64,000 bases of DNA from CAYMTR01 sp964393405 (GTDB taxonomy: Bacteria > Bacteroidota > Bacteroidia > Bacteroidales > Prolixibacteraceae): positions 1-64,000 of the forward strand of contig CAYMTR010000015.1 of assembly GCA_964393405.1 (NCBI GenBank). Reading direction: 5' to 3'. The first letter of the stretch is position 1. Every line of letters starts with the position of its first letter. The position numbers and the translations under genes were made by a program. Of the stretch, positions 9,559 to 18,764 are shown in pieces. Below the pieces are notes generated by a model. It saw only the letters and a list, made by a program, of their open reading frames with translations, ran no database searches and was not told the DNA's origin.

Positions 9559-9609
9559 TCCGGAACACTATCAATCAATGGGTTTTGCTTCCGGATTTTG
9601 TTTTTTATT
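9559..9609 (+). promoter_or_regulatory. Leader hairpin followed by a T-rich tract (possible attenuator or small-RNA terminator)
   Basis: Inverted arms TCCGGAA (9559-9565) and TTCCGGA (9589-9595) enclose a 23-nt loop. They are followed directly by TTTTGTTTTTTATT. This sits between a consensus -7 box and the first gene of the envelope cluster. It may be an intrinsic terminator acting as an attenuator, or it may end a short transcript of about 70 nt. The long loop makes it weaker than a standard terminator. Confidence 0.35.
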
Positions 9610-9629
9610 AAAAATTTTATTGAATAGTT

Positions 9630-10307
9630 ATGCCCTTAAAAAGGATTTTTATTGTTGTATCAATTATATTATCCTCAGTATTTGCTTTTTCACAACAGCA
9701 AACTGCTGATTTAGGACTATGGGGAGGTGGGGCAATTCCGCTGACCGATTATACCAGGACTGAAATATTCAAGTCTGTAAACTTTAATTTCGGTGCTTTC
9801 TATAGGTATAATTTTAATTCTCGTTTCAGCTTGAGGATAAACGGCATGTACGGTAAAGTTGGTGCAACAGGAGAAATGGATGGAATAACACAACAGCCAT
9901 TCAACAAAAATGTATTTGATTTAAGCGCGTTGGTAGAAATAAATTACCATGATTTCATCATCGGCGTTGAAAAGATGAAGTTTAGTCCGTATGTTTTTAC
10001 AGGAATTGGCTTAAGTATGTATCCCGGAATTGAAGGAAAAGGAATTTTTGCACCAGGGATACCGATTGGTGTAGGAGTAAAATATTCATTAGGGAAATAT
10101 TTTTCTGTTGGAGCAGAAGCTTCATTAAGAAAGCTTTTCAACGATGAACTTGACAACCTGAACGATCCATACACAACTGGAGGACTTCAAAAAGTAAGCG
10201 ATTTATTTCATAACAATGATTGGATTAGCTATTTTGGATTAACTTTGAGCTATAAATTTTACATGGGCAAAAAAGCTTGCCCAGCTTATGATGCACTTAA
10301 TCTATAA
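9630..10307 (+). CDS. DUF6089-type outer-membrane beta-barrel protein
   Basis: The 225-residue protein has a signal peptide (MPLKRIFIVVSIILSSVFAFSQ). Alternating aromatic and glycine-rich strands then predict an eight-stranded outer-membrane barrel. The DUF6089 name is from memory of the family that sits upstream of uppS-bamA in Bacteroidales, and its function is not known. The stop and the uppS start overlap by one base (TAATG), so they are translationally coupled. The location suggests a role in, or co-regulation with, outer-membrane assembly, but that is inference from position only. Confidence 0.78.
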   Translation: MPLKRIFIVVSIILSSVFAFSQQQTADLGLWGGGAIPLTDYTRTEIFKSVNFNFGAFYRYNFNSRFSLRINGMYGKVGATGEMDGITQQPFNKNVFDLSALVEINYHDFIIGVEKMKFSPYVFTGIGLSMYPGIEGKGIFAPGIPIGVGVKYSLGKYFSVGAEASLRKLFNDELDNLNDPYTTGGLQKVSDLFHNNDWISYFGLTLSYKFYMGKKACPAYDALNL

Positions 10308-11062
10308 TGAGTTATAAAGATTCTATAAATCCGGATATTGTTCCTTCCCACGTGGCTATCATAATGGATGGCAACGGACGATGGGCTCAGAAAAGGGGAA
10401 ATTCAAGAATTTTCGGCCATGAACATGGTGTTGAATCAGTCAGGTCTGTAATAAAGGCTGCTGCTAATATTGGAGTTAAATATCTAACACTATATGCCTT
10501 TTCTACTGAGAACTGGAATCGACCACGCTATGAAGTTGATGCTCTGATGTCGTTACTGGTAAATGTTGTAAAAAAAGAGACTAGCGACTTAAATAAAAAC
10601 AACGTCAGACTTTTAATAATTGGCGACAGAGAGAGTCTTCCGGATAAAGTCAGGAAAGAAACAGATGAAATTGTAAAGACACTTTATGATAACACCGGCC
10701 TTACAGTTGTGATGGCTTTAAGCTACAGTTCAAGGTGGGAAATATTAAAAGCTGTTAAAAATATTGCTCAAGATGTTAAAAATTGTAAAATTCAGCCCCA
10801 AGATGTTTCACAAGAACTCTTTGATAGCTATCTTGCAACCGCAGAAATTCCCGATCCCGAATTATTGATCAGGACCAGTGGCGAAGAAAGGATAAGTAAT
10901 TTCCTATTATGGCAGATTGCTTATTCTGAGCTTTATTTTACACCGGTGCTATGGCCCGATTTTACAGAAGAGGATTTCTACACAGCAATACTAAATTATC
11001 AACAAAGAGAACGCAGGTTTGGTAAGACCGGCGAGCAGGTAAAAAAAACTAATTTAAAGTAA
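10307..11062 (+). CDS. uppS: Isoprenyl (undecaprenyl diphosphate) synthase
   Basis: This cis-prenyltransferase adds isoprene units to farnesyl diphosphate to make the C55 lipid carrier for peptidoglycan and O-antigen. The 251 residues include the catalytic block HVAIIMDGNGRWA with its Asp, followed by YLTLYAFSTENWNRP and, near the C-terminus, PDPELLIRTSGEERISNFLLWQ with the diphosphate-binding RTSGE. All five conserved family regions appear intact. Both ends use one-base TAATG overlaps, with the DUF6089 gene upstream and bamA downstream. This ties lipid-carrier supply to outer-membrane biogenesis in one transcript. Confidence 0.97.
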   Translation: MSYKDSINPDIVPSHVAIIMDGNGRWAQKRGNSRIFGHEHGVESVRSVIKAAANIGVKYLTLYAFSTENWNRPRYEVDALMSLLVNVVKKETSDLNKNNVRLLIIGDRESLPDKVRKETDEIVKTLYDNTGLTVVMALSYSSRWEILKAVKNIAQDVKNCKIQPQDVSQELFDSYLATAEIPDPELLIRTSGEERISNFLLWQIAYSELYFTPVLWPDFTEEDFYTAILNYQQRERRFGKTGEQVKKTNLK

Positions 11063-13662
11063 TGTTTAAAAAACTTTTGTTAACAGCTTTTCTGGTATTG
11101 ACAATTTTCAAACTTTGGTCACAATTACCCGACAGTACAGATTTTTCAATATATTATTCAAGCCCAAGAGAATATACAATTGGTGGAATTGAAATCGTAG
11201 GCATAAAATACCTTGATAAGGATATGCTTCGTGAATATTCAGGAATAAGTGTTGGGGATGACATAATGATTCCTGGAGATAAAATTACTGAAGTAATAAA
11301 GAAGTTTTGGAAACAAGGTCTTTTCTCTGATGTAAAAATCAATGCTTCAAAAATTATAGATGACAAGGTTTACCTTGAAATATATCTAAGAGAACGCCCA
11401 CGTTTATCAAGCGTTAATTACAACGGCGTTAAAAAATCAGAACTGGAAGATATAAAAGAAAGAGTTTTATTACTCGAAGGAGGCCAGATTGTTGACGCAC
11501 AGCTTATTAATGCACAGAGAATTATTACTGATATTTTCAAAGAAAAGGGATTCCTTAATACTGAAGTAAACATTGTACAGAAAGACGATCCTGAAAAAGA
11601 AAATTCTATTATTCTTGACATTAATGTAGACAAGAAAGAAAAGGTAAAAATCAGAAAAATAACCTTCCACGGGGTTGAAAAAGTGCCTGTTGCCAAACTT
11701 GACAAGGCAATGAAAAAGACCAACGATAAGCAGATTAAAAATTTCTTTCTATCAAAAAAGTTCCAAGAGAATCTTTATGCTGACGATAAAAATAATGTAA
11801 TCGATAAGTATAACGAGCTTGGATTCCGTGATGCAGTGATTGTTAAGGATTCAATTTCCAACAACATTGATGATAACACTATCAATATTGATATTTGGGT
11901 AGAAGAAGGTAATAAATACTTCATTAGAGACATTAACTGGGTAGGTAACACTATCTATCCTTCTCAGTACCTTCAAAATTTTCTCGGGATTAAGAAAGGT
12001 GATGTGTATAACCAAAAGCAAATGGAGAAAAGGCTTACAAGCGACCAAGATGCAATGGGGAACCTTTATCTCGACAACGGGTATTTATTTTATAGCTGTA
12101 GTCCTGTTGAAGTTAAAACACAAAACGACTCTCTTGACCTTGAAATGAGGATATTCGAAGGTAAACAGGCAACTATAAACCGCGTAATCATCGAAGGAAA
12201 TACAAAGACACATGAGCATGTAGCCAGACGTGAGCTGTATACCATACCAGGTGATCTTTTCAGCAAAACTCAGTTGATGCGCTCATATAGACAGCTTGCG
12301 CAATTAGGACATTTTGATCAAGAAAGAATTGGTATTGATCCTATTCCCGATCAGGAAAACGGAACAGTAGACATCAAATATACATTGCTTGAAAAAGCTA
12401 ATGACCAGGTTGAGCTTTCCGGAGGTTGGGGTATGGGCATGTTCGTAGGCTCTGTGGGTTTGAAATTTACTAATTTCTCAGCCCAGAACATACTCAATAA
12501 AGAAGCTTGGAGACCATTACCAAGTGGTGACGGTCAAACACTAAGCATTCGTGCTCAAATTAGTGGTAAATATTACCAACAATATAGTTTTACATTTATG
12601 GATCCATGGTTTGGAGGTAAAAAGCCTAATAACTTTTCACTTTCGATATATTACTCTAAACTTACAAGAACTGATGCTTCATATAGCTACGCAAATCCAA
12701 TGGGAAGCTATGGAGGTTATGGTTATGGAGGCTATGGTTATAGTGGTTATGGTTATAATGGCTATGGACAAGGATATCCCGACATGACTGGTGCGAACGT
12801 GACTGCATGGCAGATAACTTATGGAGCTTCGCTTGGTTATGGGTATCGCCTTGAATGGCCTGACGACTTTTTCACTCTTTATCACGAACTCTCACTGCAG
12901 CATTATAATCTCCAGGCATGGCCATATTATTTCTTAAGCACCGGAGATATTAACGATTTCAGTTTAAAAACTGTTCTTAGCAGAAATTCAATTGATAATC
13001 CTTTATACACAAGAAGGGGCTCATCATTCAGTCTTTCAGTGGAAACAACCCCACCTTATTCCCTTTACAATGGTAAAGACTATTCAGATAAGGAAATGAC
13101 AGATAAAGAGAGATATAACTTCCTCGAATATCATAAATGGCTTTTAAATATCAAGTGGTTTACACCTCTCGACAGGACTGAAAAACTAGTTCTGCATACT
13201 AAATATGAATTTGGATTACTTGGTTATTATAATGAAAACAGAAAGTCACCGCTAGAAGGTTTCAAACTTGGAGGAGATGGTATGTCGGGTTATGATATTT
13301 ATGGTTCAGATAATATCGCCTTAAGAGGTTACGCTAATAATAGTCTTACTTCTACTTCAGGTTCAGGAAGGGCTGCTAATATTTATACTAAAGCAACTGT
13401 TGAAGTCCGCTACCCTATTACATTGTCGGAGTCGGCAAACATTTATGCTCTTGCTTTTTTAGAAGCTGGTAACAGTTGGTGGGATTTTAAAAATTTCAAC
13501 CTTTTTGACTTAAAGAGAGCAGCTGGTGTAGGTGTAAGATTCTGGTTGCCAATGTTTGGACTTCTTGGAATCGACTGGGGTTATGGTTTCGACCAACCTA
13601 ACAATGGTGATTCATCGCAAGCCAAGAGTCAGTTCCATTTTGTCATAGGTCAACAATTTTAA
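11062..13662 (+). CDS. bamA: Outer-membrane protein assembly factor BamA
   Basis: BamA is the Omp85 insertase that folds beta-barrels into the outer membrane. The 866 residues comprise a signal peptide (about 1-21, ending KLWSQ), about five POTRA repeats (roughly 35-460) and a C-terminal 16-strand barrel ending in Phe (FHFVIGQQF), the usual C-terminal signal. An unusual tract of about 25 residues built from Gly-Tyr pairs (near 548-573, bases 12702-12780) lies between barrel strands, probably in a surface loop. The gene overlaps uppS by one base and is followed by two ompH genes, whose products are periplasmic chaperones feeding BamA. Confidence 0.96.
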   Translation: MFKKLLLTAFLVLTIFKLWSQLPDSTDFSIYYSSPREYTIGGIEIVGIKYLDKDMLREYSGISVGDDIMIPGDKITEVIKKFWKQGLFSDVKINASKIIDDKVYLEIYLRERPRLSSVNYNGVKKSELEDIKERVLLLEGGQIVDAQLINAQRIITDIFKEKGFLNTEVNIVQKDDPEKENSIILDINVDKKEKVKIRKITFHGVEKVPVAKLDKAMKKTNDKQIKNFFLSKKFQENLYADDKNNVIDKYNELGFRDAVIVKDSISNNIDDNTINIDIWVEEGNKYFIRDINWVGNTIYPSQYLQNFLGIKKGDVYNQKQMEKRLTSDQDAMGNLYLDNGYLFYSCSPVEVKTQNDSLDLEMRIFEGKQATINRVIIEGNTKTHEHVARRELYTIPGDLFSKTQLMRSYRQLAQLGHFDQERIGIDPIPDQENGTVDIKYTLLEKANDQVELSGGWGMGMFVGSVGLKFTNFSAQNILNKEAWRPLPSGDGQTLSIRAQISGKYYQQYSFTFMDPWFGGKKPNNFSLSIYYSKLTRTDASYSYANPMGSYGGYGYGGYGYSGYGYNGYGQGYPDMTGANVTAWQITYGASLGYGYRLEWPDDFFTLYHELSLQHYNLQAWPYYFLSTGDINDFSLKTVLSRNSIDNPLYTRRGSSFSLSVETTPPYSLYNGKDYSDKEMTDKERYNFLEYHKWLLNIKWFTPLDRTEKLVLHTKYEFGLLGYYNENRKSPLEGFKLGGDGMSGYDIYGSDNIALRGYANNSLTSTSGSGRAANIYTKATVEVRYPITLSESANIYALAFLEAGNSWWDFKNFNLFDLKRAAGVGVRFWLPMFGLLGIDWGYGFDQPNNGDSSQAKSQFHFVIGQQF

Positions 13663-13723
13663 TTAATTTGGTATGATAGTTGTTTTAAATAAAAGCAAGT
13701 AAAATATTAAAAAATAATAAAAG

Positions 13724-14239
13724 ATGAAACGATTCCTGATTACATTAATAACAATAGCAGTATTTACTGTTGCCGGTTACGCACAGAAGTATGCTTTCGT
13801 CGATTCAGAATACATTCTGGAAAATATACCTGCTTACAAAGCAGCGCAGGAGCAACTCGACGTTCTTTCAAACCAGTATCAGAAAGAACTTGAATCGATA
13901 CAGTCAGAACTTGATAAAATGTACAACGATTTCAGGGCTGAAGCTGTACTGCTGTCAGACGAAATGAAGCGTAAACGTGAAGACGTTATTGTCACAAAAG
14001 AAAAAGATTATAGGGCACTTCAGCAGAAATATTTTGGTCGTGAGGGTGAACTGTTCAAAAAGCGTCAGGGATTGGTTAAACCAATTCAGGATGATATTTA
14101 CAATACTGTCAAACAAATAGCTACAGAAGGCAATTACGCTGTTATTTTTGACAAATCAGGAGGACTGTCGATGCTTTACTCCGACCCAAAATTTAACCTG
14201 AGCGATCAGGTCCTTGAGAAAATGGGATATAAAAATTAA
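13724..14239 (+). CDS. OmpH/Skp-family periplasmic chaperone, copy 1
   Basis: The 171-residue protein has a cleavable signal peptide (MKRFLITLITIAVFTVAGYAQ) and a central coiled coil rich in Lys, Glu and Gln with the 'tentacle' pattern of Skp. The family binds unfolded outer-membrane proteins in the periplasm as a trimer and delivers them to BamA. The short conserved C-terminal strand (GNYAVIFDKSGGLSMLYSD) is present. It lies 61 bp downstream of bamA and upstream of a second copy of the same length; the two copies are clearly diverged. Confidence 0.93.
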   Translation: MKRFLITLITIAVFTVAGYAQKYAFVDSEYILENIPAYKAAQEQLDVLSNQYQKELESIQSELDKMYNDFRAEAVLLSDEMKRKREDVIVTKEKDYRALQQKYFGREGELFKKRQGLVKPIQDDIYNTVKQIATEGNYAVIFDKSGGLSMLYSDPKFNLSDQVLEKMGYKN

Positions 14240-14248
14240 AAATTAAAT

Positions 14249-14256
14249 TATATTTG
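14249..14256 (+). promoter_or_regulatory. -7 promoter element for the second ompH gene
   Basis: TATATTTG is an exact TAnnTTTG match in the 57-bp gap between the two ompH genes. No clear -33 TTTG is seen. It would allow the second copy to be expressed apart from the bamA transcript, with a leader of about 35 nt. Confidence 0.4.
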
Positions 14257-14296
14257 CGTTTCCTTTAAATTAGTAAGATAAAATATAAAAATTATA

Positions 14297-14812
14297 ATGA
14301 TGAAAAAGTTTTTAATAGTATTGATTATTCTCTTTGCCGGAATGGCAAATATCGCCAACGCACAGGCACCTAAATTCGGACATATTGATATTCAGCAATT
14401 AATTCAGGTAATGCCTGAAAGAACAACTGCTGTTTCTGAACTTGAAAAAACTGCAGCTGAATTGGAAACCCTTTTAGGAACTATGCAGACTGAACTTCAG
14501 AATATGTTCAAAGAATATACTGAAAAACGCGAAACTATGTCAGACCTTGTACGTCAGGCAAAAGAAGAAGATATTCAGGCAAAACAACAGAGAATTGAAA
14601 CATTCAGATCACAATCTGAACAGCAATTACAGCAGAAACAGCAGGATCTTATGAAACCTATCATTGAAAAAGCTGATAATGCTATCTCTGAAGTTGCTAA
14701 AGAACAAGGGTTAATTTATGTTTTCGACATTAGCAGCCGTGTAGTACTTTACAAATCTAATCAGAGCGTAGATGTACTCCCTCTTGTTAAAAAGAAAATG
14801 GGCATCGAATAA
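14297..14812 (+). CDS. OmpH/Skp-family periplasmic chaperone, copy 2
   Basis: The 171-residue secreted protein begins with a signal peptide ending NIANAQA, followed by the family opening FGHIDIQQLIQVMPER. A long Gln/Glu/Lys-rich helical hairpin follows, then the C-terminal strand GLIYVFDISSRVVLYK. It is the same length as the preceding copy but well diverged and more Gln-rich, suggesting two chaperones with different client sets. I took the first of two adjacent Met codons (ATGATG at 14297). A strong terminator follows 22 bp after the stop and closes the envelope cluster. Confidence 0.93.
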   Translation: MMKKFLIVLIILFAGMANIANAQAPKFGHIDIQQLIQVMPERTTAVSELEKTAAELETLLGTMQTELQNMFKEYTEKRETMSDLVRQAKEEDIQAKQQRIETFRSQSEQQLQQKQQDLMKPIIEKADNAISEVAKEQGLIYVFDISSRVVLYKSNQSVDVLPLVKKKMGIE

Positions 14813-14834
14813 TTTGAATTAAATAACAATTCAT

Positions 14835-14868
14835 AAAGAGTCGTTTGGTAAATCAGACGACTCTTTTT
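14835..14868 (+). terminator. Intrinsic terminator after the ompH pair
   Basis: A 10-bp perfect stem (AAAGAGTCGT with ACGACTCTTT) and a 12-nt loop run into a T tract. It closes the envelope-biogenesis transcript before murI. Confidence 0.85.
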
Positions 14869-15008
14869 ATTTTTACATATTATTGGATTCGTTATTGCTG
14901 GCAAACGGAAGCCGAAGTGAAAATGAGCTCTTAAAGAAATCACATTTCAAGAGCTGTTGTTACCTAACACATATCGCTATAATTTTTTGAATATTTAAAA
15001 ATAACAAA

Positions 15009-15836
15009 ATGAAAAGAACCCACCCCATTGGTATATTTGATTCAGGTTACGGCGGACTTACAATCCTTAAATCAATAAGAAAAATTCTTCCTGACTATGA
15101 TTATATTTACCTTGGCGATAACGCCCGTAATCCCTACGGCACACGCTCTTTCAACGTTGTATACGAATATACTCTTGAAGCGGTAAAGAAACTCTTTGAC
15201 ATGGACTGCGAACTGGTTGTTCTGGCCTGCAATACCGCTTCAGCCAAAGCACTAAGAACAATTCAACAAAACGACCTGCCTCGGATAGCTCCAAACAAAA
15301 GGGTTCTCGGAGTTATACGTCCAAGCGTTGAAGCTGTTTTAGACATTACAAAAAATAAACATGTAGGAGTGTTAGGAACAAATGGAACAGTTTCGTCGGG
15401 TTCCTACCTGATTGAACTTGATAAGATTTCGGGAGGCGAAATCTTGACCACCCAAGAAGCTTGTCCAATGTGGGTGCCAATTGTTGAAAACAACGAAATA
15501 GATACAATGGGTGCCAATTATTTTGTAGAAAAGAATATTACAAACATTCTTACCAAAGACCCTGATATAGATACTTTAATCCTAGGATGTACTCATTACC
15601 CCTTATTGATAAATACTATCAAAAAATATCTTCCTGAAAACATAACAGTTGTTGAACAAGGAGAAATAGTTGCAGGGAAGCTAAAGGATTATCTCTTACG
15701 TCATCCTGAAATTGAAAAACTTTGCTCCATGGGAGGTAAAATTGAATACTACACAACAGAACAGACAAGAAATTTTGAAGAAATAGCATCAATCTTTTTA
15801 AGCGAAACCATTCAAGCCGAAACGATTCACTTATAA
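15009..15836 (+). CDS. murI: Glutamate racemase
   Basis: MurI converts L-glutamate to D-glutamate for peptidoglycan, without cofactor. The 275-residue protein has the opening IGIFDSGYGGLTILKSI with the catalytic Asp/Ser region, the first catalytic Cys in VLACNTASAKALR and the second in LILGCTHYPLL. Both thiols of the two-base mechanism are therefore intact. ATG 15009 lies directly before the conserved N-terminus. A terminator separates it from the ompH genes, so it probably has its own promoter in the 196-bp gap, although I see no consensus box there. Confidence 0.97.
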   Translation: MKRTHPIGIFDSGYGGLTILKSIRKILPDYDYIYLGDNARNPYGTRSFNVVYEYTLEAVKKLFDMDCELVVLACNTASAKALRTIQQNDLPRIAPNKRVLGVIRPSVEAVLDITKNKHVGVLGTNGTVSSGSYLIELDKISGGEILTTQEACPMWVPIVENNEIDTMGANYFVEKNITNILTKDPDIDTLILGCTHYPLLINTIKKYLPENITVVEQGEIVAGKLKDYLLRHPEIEKLCSMGGKIEYYTTEQTRNFEEIASIFLSETIQAETIHL

Positions 15837-15844
15837 ACTGTAAT

Positions 15845-15879
15845 TAAAAAACAAAGGCCGCTCTTTTCAGAACAGCCTT
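15845..15879 (-). terminator. Intrinsic terminator of tpiA
   Basis: Read on the minus strand, AAGGCTGTTC pairs with GAGCGGCCTT (two G-U pairs) around a 6-nt loop and is followed by TTGTTTTTT. On the plus strand the same arms have two mismatches and no T tract, so the signal serves tpiA rather than murI. Confidence 0.7.
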
Positions 15880-15943
15880 CGGTAAGGTGAGTTAAGGATT
15901 TAAATAACTTTAATTATATACCTTATCAAAATTACTAAATAAT

Positions 15944-16702
15944 TTAATAAGCATTAATAATTTGAATAAAATCTTCAGCTTTCAGCGATGCTCCACCTAT
16001 TAAACCTCCATCAACATCAGTATTTGCAAACAATTCATTAGCATTCTTTGCATTGCAGCTTCCACCGTATAAGATTGATGTTTCTTCAGCAACTTCTTTG
16101 CCAAATTGAGCAGCAATTGCGTTACGAATTTCCTTGTGCATTTCCTGTGCTTGTTCTGTTGTAGCAGTAACACCTGTTCCAATAGCCCATATTGGTTCGT
16201 AAGCAATAATAATTTTCTTGAAATCTTCAACAGATAACTGGAAGATTGTTTCTTTCAGCTGGTTAATAACATAGCTGTTATGTGTTCCAGCGTTACGGAT
16301 TACCAATGCTTCTCCACAACAGAAAATTGGTGTTAGCCCATTTTCTAAGGCCAATGCAACTTTCTTGTTAAGTATTTCGCTTGTTTCATTATAGTATTCC
16401 CGTCGTTCGCTATGTCCTAAGATAACATATCCTGCACCTGTAGATTTTACCATTGCGGCTGATACTTCACCTGTGAAAGCACCTTTGGGTTCTGCTGCAC
16501 AATTTTGTGAAGCTACACCAACACGGCTACTGTCAACTGCATTTACAACACTTGTAATATGGGTGAAAGGGGTTCCAAGAACGACTACAACATCCTTAGC
16601 TCCTTTTTCAGTAACTAATTGATTTACTGCTTTAGCCAACTCAATACCCTCCTGAAGGGTTGTATTGCATTTCCAGTTACCGGCAACAACTTTTTTTCTC
16701 AT
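15944..16702 (-). CDS. tpiA: Triose-phosphate isomerase
   Basis: TpiA interconverts dihydroxyacetone phosphate and glyceraldehyde 3-phosphate in glycolysis and gluconeogenesis. The 252-residue TIM barrel shows the substrate Asn/Lys (VAGNWKCN), the catalytic His in ILGHSERREYY, the catalytic Glu in IIAYEPIWAIGTG, and the phosphate-binding ILYGGSC and DGGLIGGASL segments. Length and all active-site residues are normal. It lies 50 bp downstream of the DEAD-box helicase gene on the same strand but has its own consensus -7 element in that gap. Confidence 0.98.
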   Translation of the reverse strand: MRKKVVAGNWKCNTTLQEGIELAKAVNQLVTEKGAKDVVVVLGTPFTHITSVVNAVDSSRVGVASQNCAAEPKGAFTGEVSAAMVKSTGAGYVILGHSERREYYNETSEILNKKVALALENGLTPIFCCGEALVIRNAGTHNSYVINQLKETIFQLSVEDFKKIIIAYEPIWAIGTGVTATTEQAQEMHKEIRNAIAAQFGKEVAEETSILYGGSCNAKNANELFANTDVDGGLIGGASLKAEDFIQIINAY

Positions 16703-16744
16703 TTTTAATAATTATAATAAGTTTATGATTTTAATAAAGTTCCG

Positions 16745-16752
16745 CAAATTTA
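16745..16752 (-). promoter_or_regulatory. -7 promoter element for tpiA
   Basis: On the minus strand TAAATTTG matches TAnnTTTG exactly. It lies immediately after the stop codon of the helicase gene and about 43 bp before the tpiA ATG. No clear -33 motif is visible. Confidence 0.45.
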
Positions 16753-18558
16753 TTAAAAATTCTGTTTTTTCTTCTTCCCTCTTGGTCCTTTGTCTCTGTC
16801 ACGAAAATCATTTCCTTTAAATTCAAAGTTTTCTTCAGCTTCAATCTGGACACCTTTGAACGATTTGCGATTAAGCTCACTTATTACTTTCGCTGTAAGT
16901 TTCTTATCTATTTCAACAGACGAAGCTCTTTTATATATTTCTATCTGCCCGATATCAAGGTCTTTACGCCCTGCTGCAGTTATAAGAAGTTCGATGACAT
17001 CTTTCTTCGAAAGGTCTTTTCCCTTACCAACATTGAATACAATTCTTGACATTGGCTTATTGCTGAACGACCTTCTTCTTTCTTCTCCGTTACCTGAAGG
17101 CCTTCTATCCCTTCTGTCGTCATGATCGCCAGAAGGTCGTCTTTCCCTTCTCTCTCCACGATCGCTTCTTTCTCCTCTATCTCCCCTTTCATATCTTTCT
17201 CCTCTTTCTCCTCTTTCGCTTCTCATCGATTTTACTTCAACACTCAGATCTGCGGCATCTTTATAGTAATTAAGGAAACGGTTGAATTCAACTGAAACAA
17301 ACCTTTTTATCAGTTCTTCTCTTGAAAGATCTTTGAAAACTTCATAAACATTATCCATAAATGGATCAATCTGTTCGTCGTTAACTTCAGATTCATGCAT
17401 CCTGTTGACCATGTTAAGCAGCTGCCTTTCACATATTTCTTTTCCTCCAGGCACAGTCTTCAACTCGAACTTTCTATGGATAGTGCGTTCAATTTCACGC
17501 ACTTTACCCATTTCTTTCATGTGGATAATAGATACCGAAGTTCCATCCTTTCCTGCCCTGCCTGTACGGCCTGAACGGTGTGTGTAATTTTCAACATCGT
17601 CAGGAAGGTTATAATTGATCACATGTGTAAGGTCAGTAACATCTAAACCCCTCGCAGCTACATCTGTAGCAACAAGTAAACTAAGATTTCTGTCTCTGAA
17701 TTTCTGCATCACATAATCACGCTGTGCTTGAGTAAGGTCACCATGAAGTGCTTCAGCATTATATCCATCTTTCATTAACCCGGCTGCTACCTCTTTTGTT
17801 TCCTGACGCGTACGGCAAAAAACTATACCGTAAATTTCAGGATAAAAGTCTACAACCCGTTTAAGAGCTGAATATCTGTCTCTTGCATGTACCATGTGAT
17901 ATACGTGGCTAACGTTTTCAGCACTTGCATTTTTTGTTCCCATCGTAATTTCAACAGGATCTTTCATGTAATTACGAGCAATTGCCGAAATTTCATTCGA
18001 CATTGTCGCAGAAAACAACAATGTGTTTTTATCTTTTGGGGTATCAGCTAAAATAGCATCAACATCCTCTCTGAAGCCCATCTTAAGCATTTCATCTGCT
18101 TCATCCAGAACCAGAGAATTTATTTTTGAAAGGTCAACTTTTTTCCTTCTTACAAGGTCATGAATTCTTCCGGGAGTAGCAACCACAATATGTGCCCCTC
18201 TTCTTAAGGAATTGATTTGTTTATCAATAGGTGCTCCTCCATAAACAGCAACTATGCTCATACCATCAAGAAACTTACTGTAATTCTCAAGATCTCGTGT
18301 AATTTGCATACATAGTTCACGTGTTGGACTAAGAACTAACATTTGCGGAAAATTATCCTGCAATGTAATATTCTCTAATAGCGGTAACCCAAAAGCAGCA
18401 GTCTTGCCAGTTCCTGTTTGCGCCAATCCTACAATGTCGCGTTTTCCACTAATTAAAATTGGAATTACTTTCTCCTGAATCGGAGTGGGTGTTTCATATC
18501 CTAATTCCTGAATACCCATAAGGATTTCCGCGGAAAGCCCCATTTCGTTAAATAACAT
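16753..18558 (-). CDS. DEAD-box ATP-dependent RNA helicase with RG-rich linker and DbpA-type RNA-binding domain
   Basis: The 601-residue protein unwinds RNA, most likely in ribosome assembly or RNA turnover. The helicase core holds the Q motif, motif I (AQTGTGKTAAFGLP), motif II (VLDEADEML), motif III (SAT) and motif VI (HRSGRTGRAGKDG). Residues near 445-510 form a highly charged disordered linker of Glu/Arg/Gly repeats (GERGERYERGDRGERS). This is followed by a DbpA-like RNA-recognition fold (RIVFNVGKGKDLSKKDVIELL) and a basic end (GPRGKKKKQNF). A consensus promoter at 18765-18772 implies a leader of about 200 nt, reminiscent of cold-regulated helicase mRNAs. The name could be deaD, dbpA or rhlE; I leave it unassigned. 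Confidence 0.93.
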   Translation of the reverse strand: MLFNEMGLSAEILMGIQELGYETPTPIQEKVIPILISGKRDIVGLAQTGTGKTAAFGLPLLENITLQDNFPQMLVLSPTRELCMQITRDLENYSKFLDGMSIVAVYGGAPIDKQINSLRRGAHIVVATPGRIHDLVRRKKVDLSKINSLVLDEADEMLKMGFREDVDAILADTPKDKNTLLFSATMSNEISAIARNYMKDPVEITMGTKNASAENVSHVYHMVHARDRYSALKRVVDFYPEIYGIVFCRTRQETKEVAAGLMKDGYNAEALHGDLTQAQRDYVMQKFRDRNLSLLVATDVAARGLDVTDLTHVINYNLPDDVENYTHRSGRTGRAGKDGTSVSIIHMKEMGKVREIERTIHRKFELKTVPGGKEICERQLLNMVNRMHESEVNDEQIDPFMDNVYEVFKDLSREELIKRFVSVEFNRFLNYYKDAADLSVEVKSMRSERGERGERYERGDRGERSDRGERRERRPSGDHDDRRDRRPSGNGEERRRSFSNKPMSRIVFNVGKGKDLSKKDVIELLITAAGRKDLDIGQIEIYKRASSVEIDKKLTAKVISELNRKSFKGVQIEAEENFEFKGNDFRDRDKGPRGKKKKQNF

Positions 18559-18764
18559 AAATTTGTTTTTTGAGGCGTTCCCGTTATGTTAATCCCATAT
18601 AGACAGGTCAGCCCGATTATTATTTGCAATCTTATTTCCCAATCCCGTTAATAAACGGACACATTCTTTACCGGATTTTCTTTAAAAGCATATTTGCTTT
18701 TAAACACTGAATGATTGCTTTTCAACTAATTTTTAAAATCCGTGATTTTGTTTAATCGGCGGCG

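Noticed and set aside
9512..9709. Open frame of 65 codons between nadK and the DUF6089 gene
   Set aside because: It overlaps the -7 box, the leader hairpin and the signal peptide of the real gene in another frame; its protein has no recognisable features.
12551..12787. Met/Val-rich open frame inside bamA
   Set aside because: It is an artefact of the Gly-Tyr codon repeat read in another frame.
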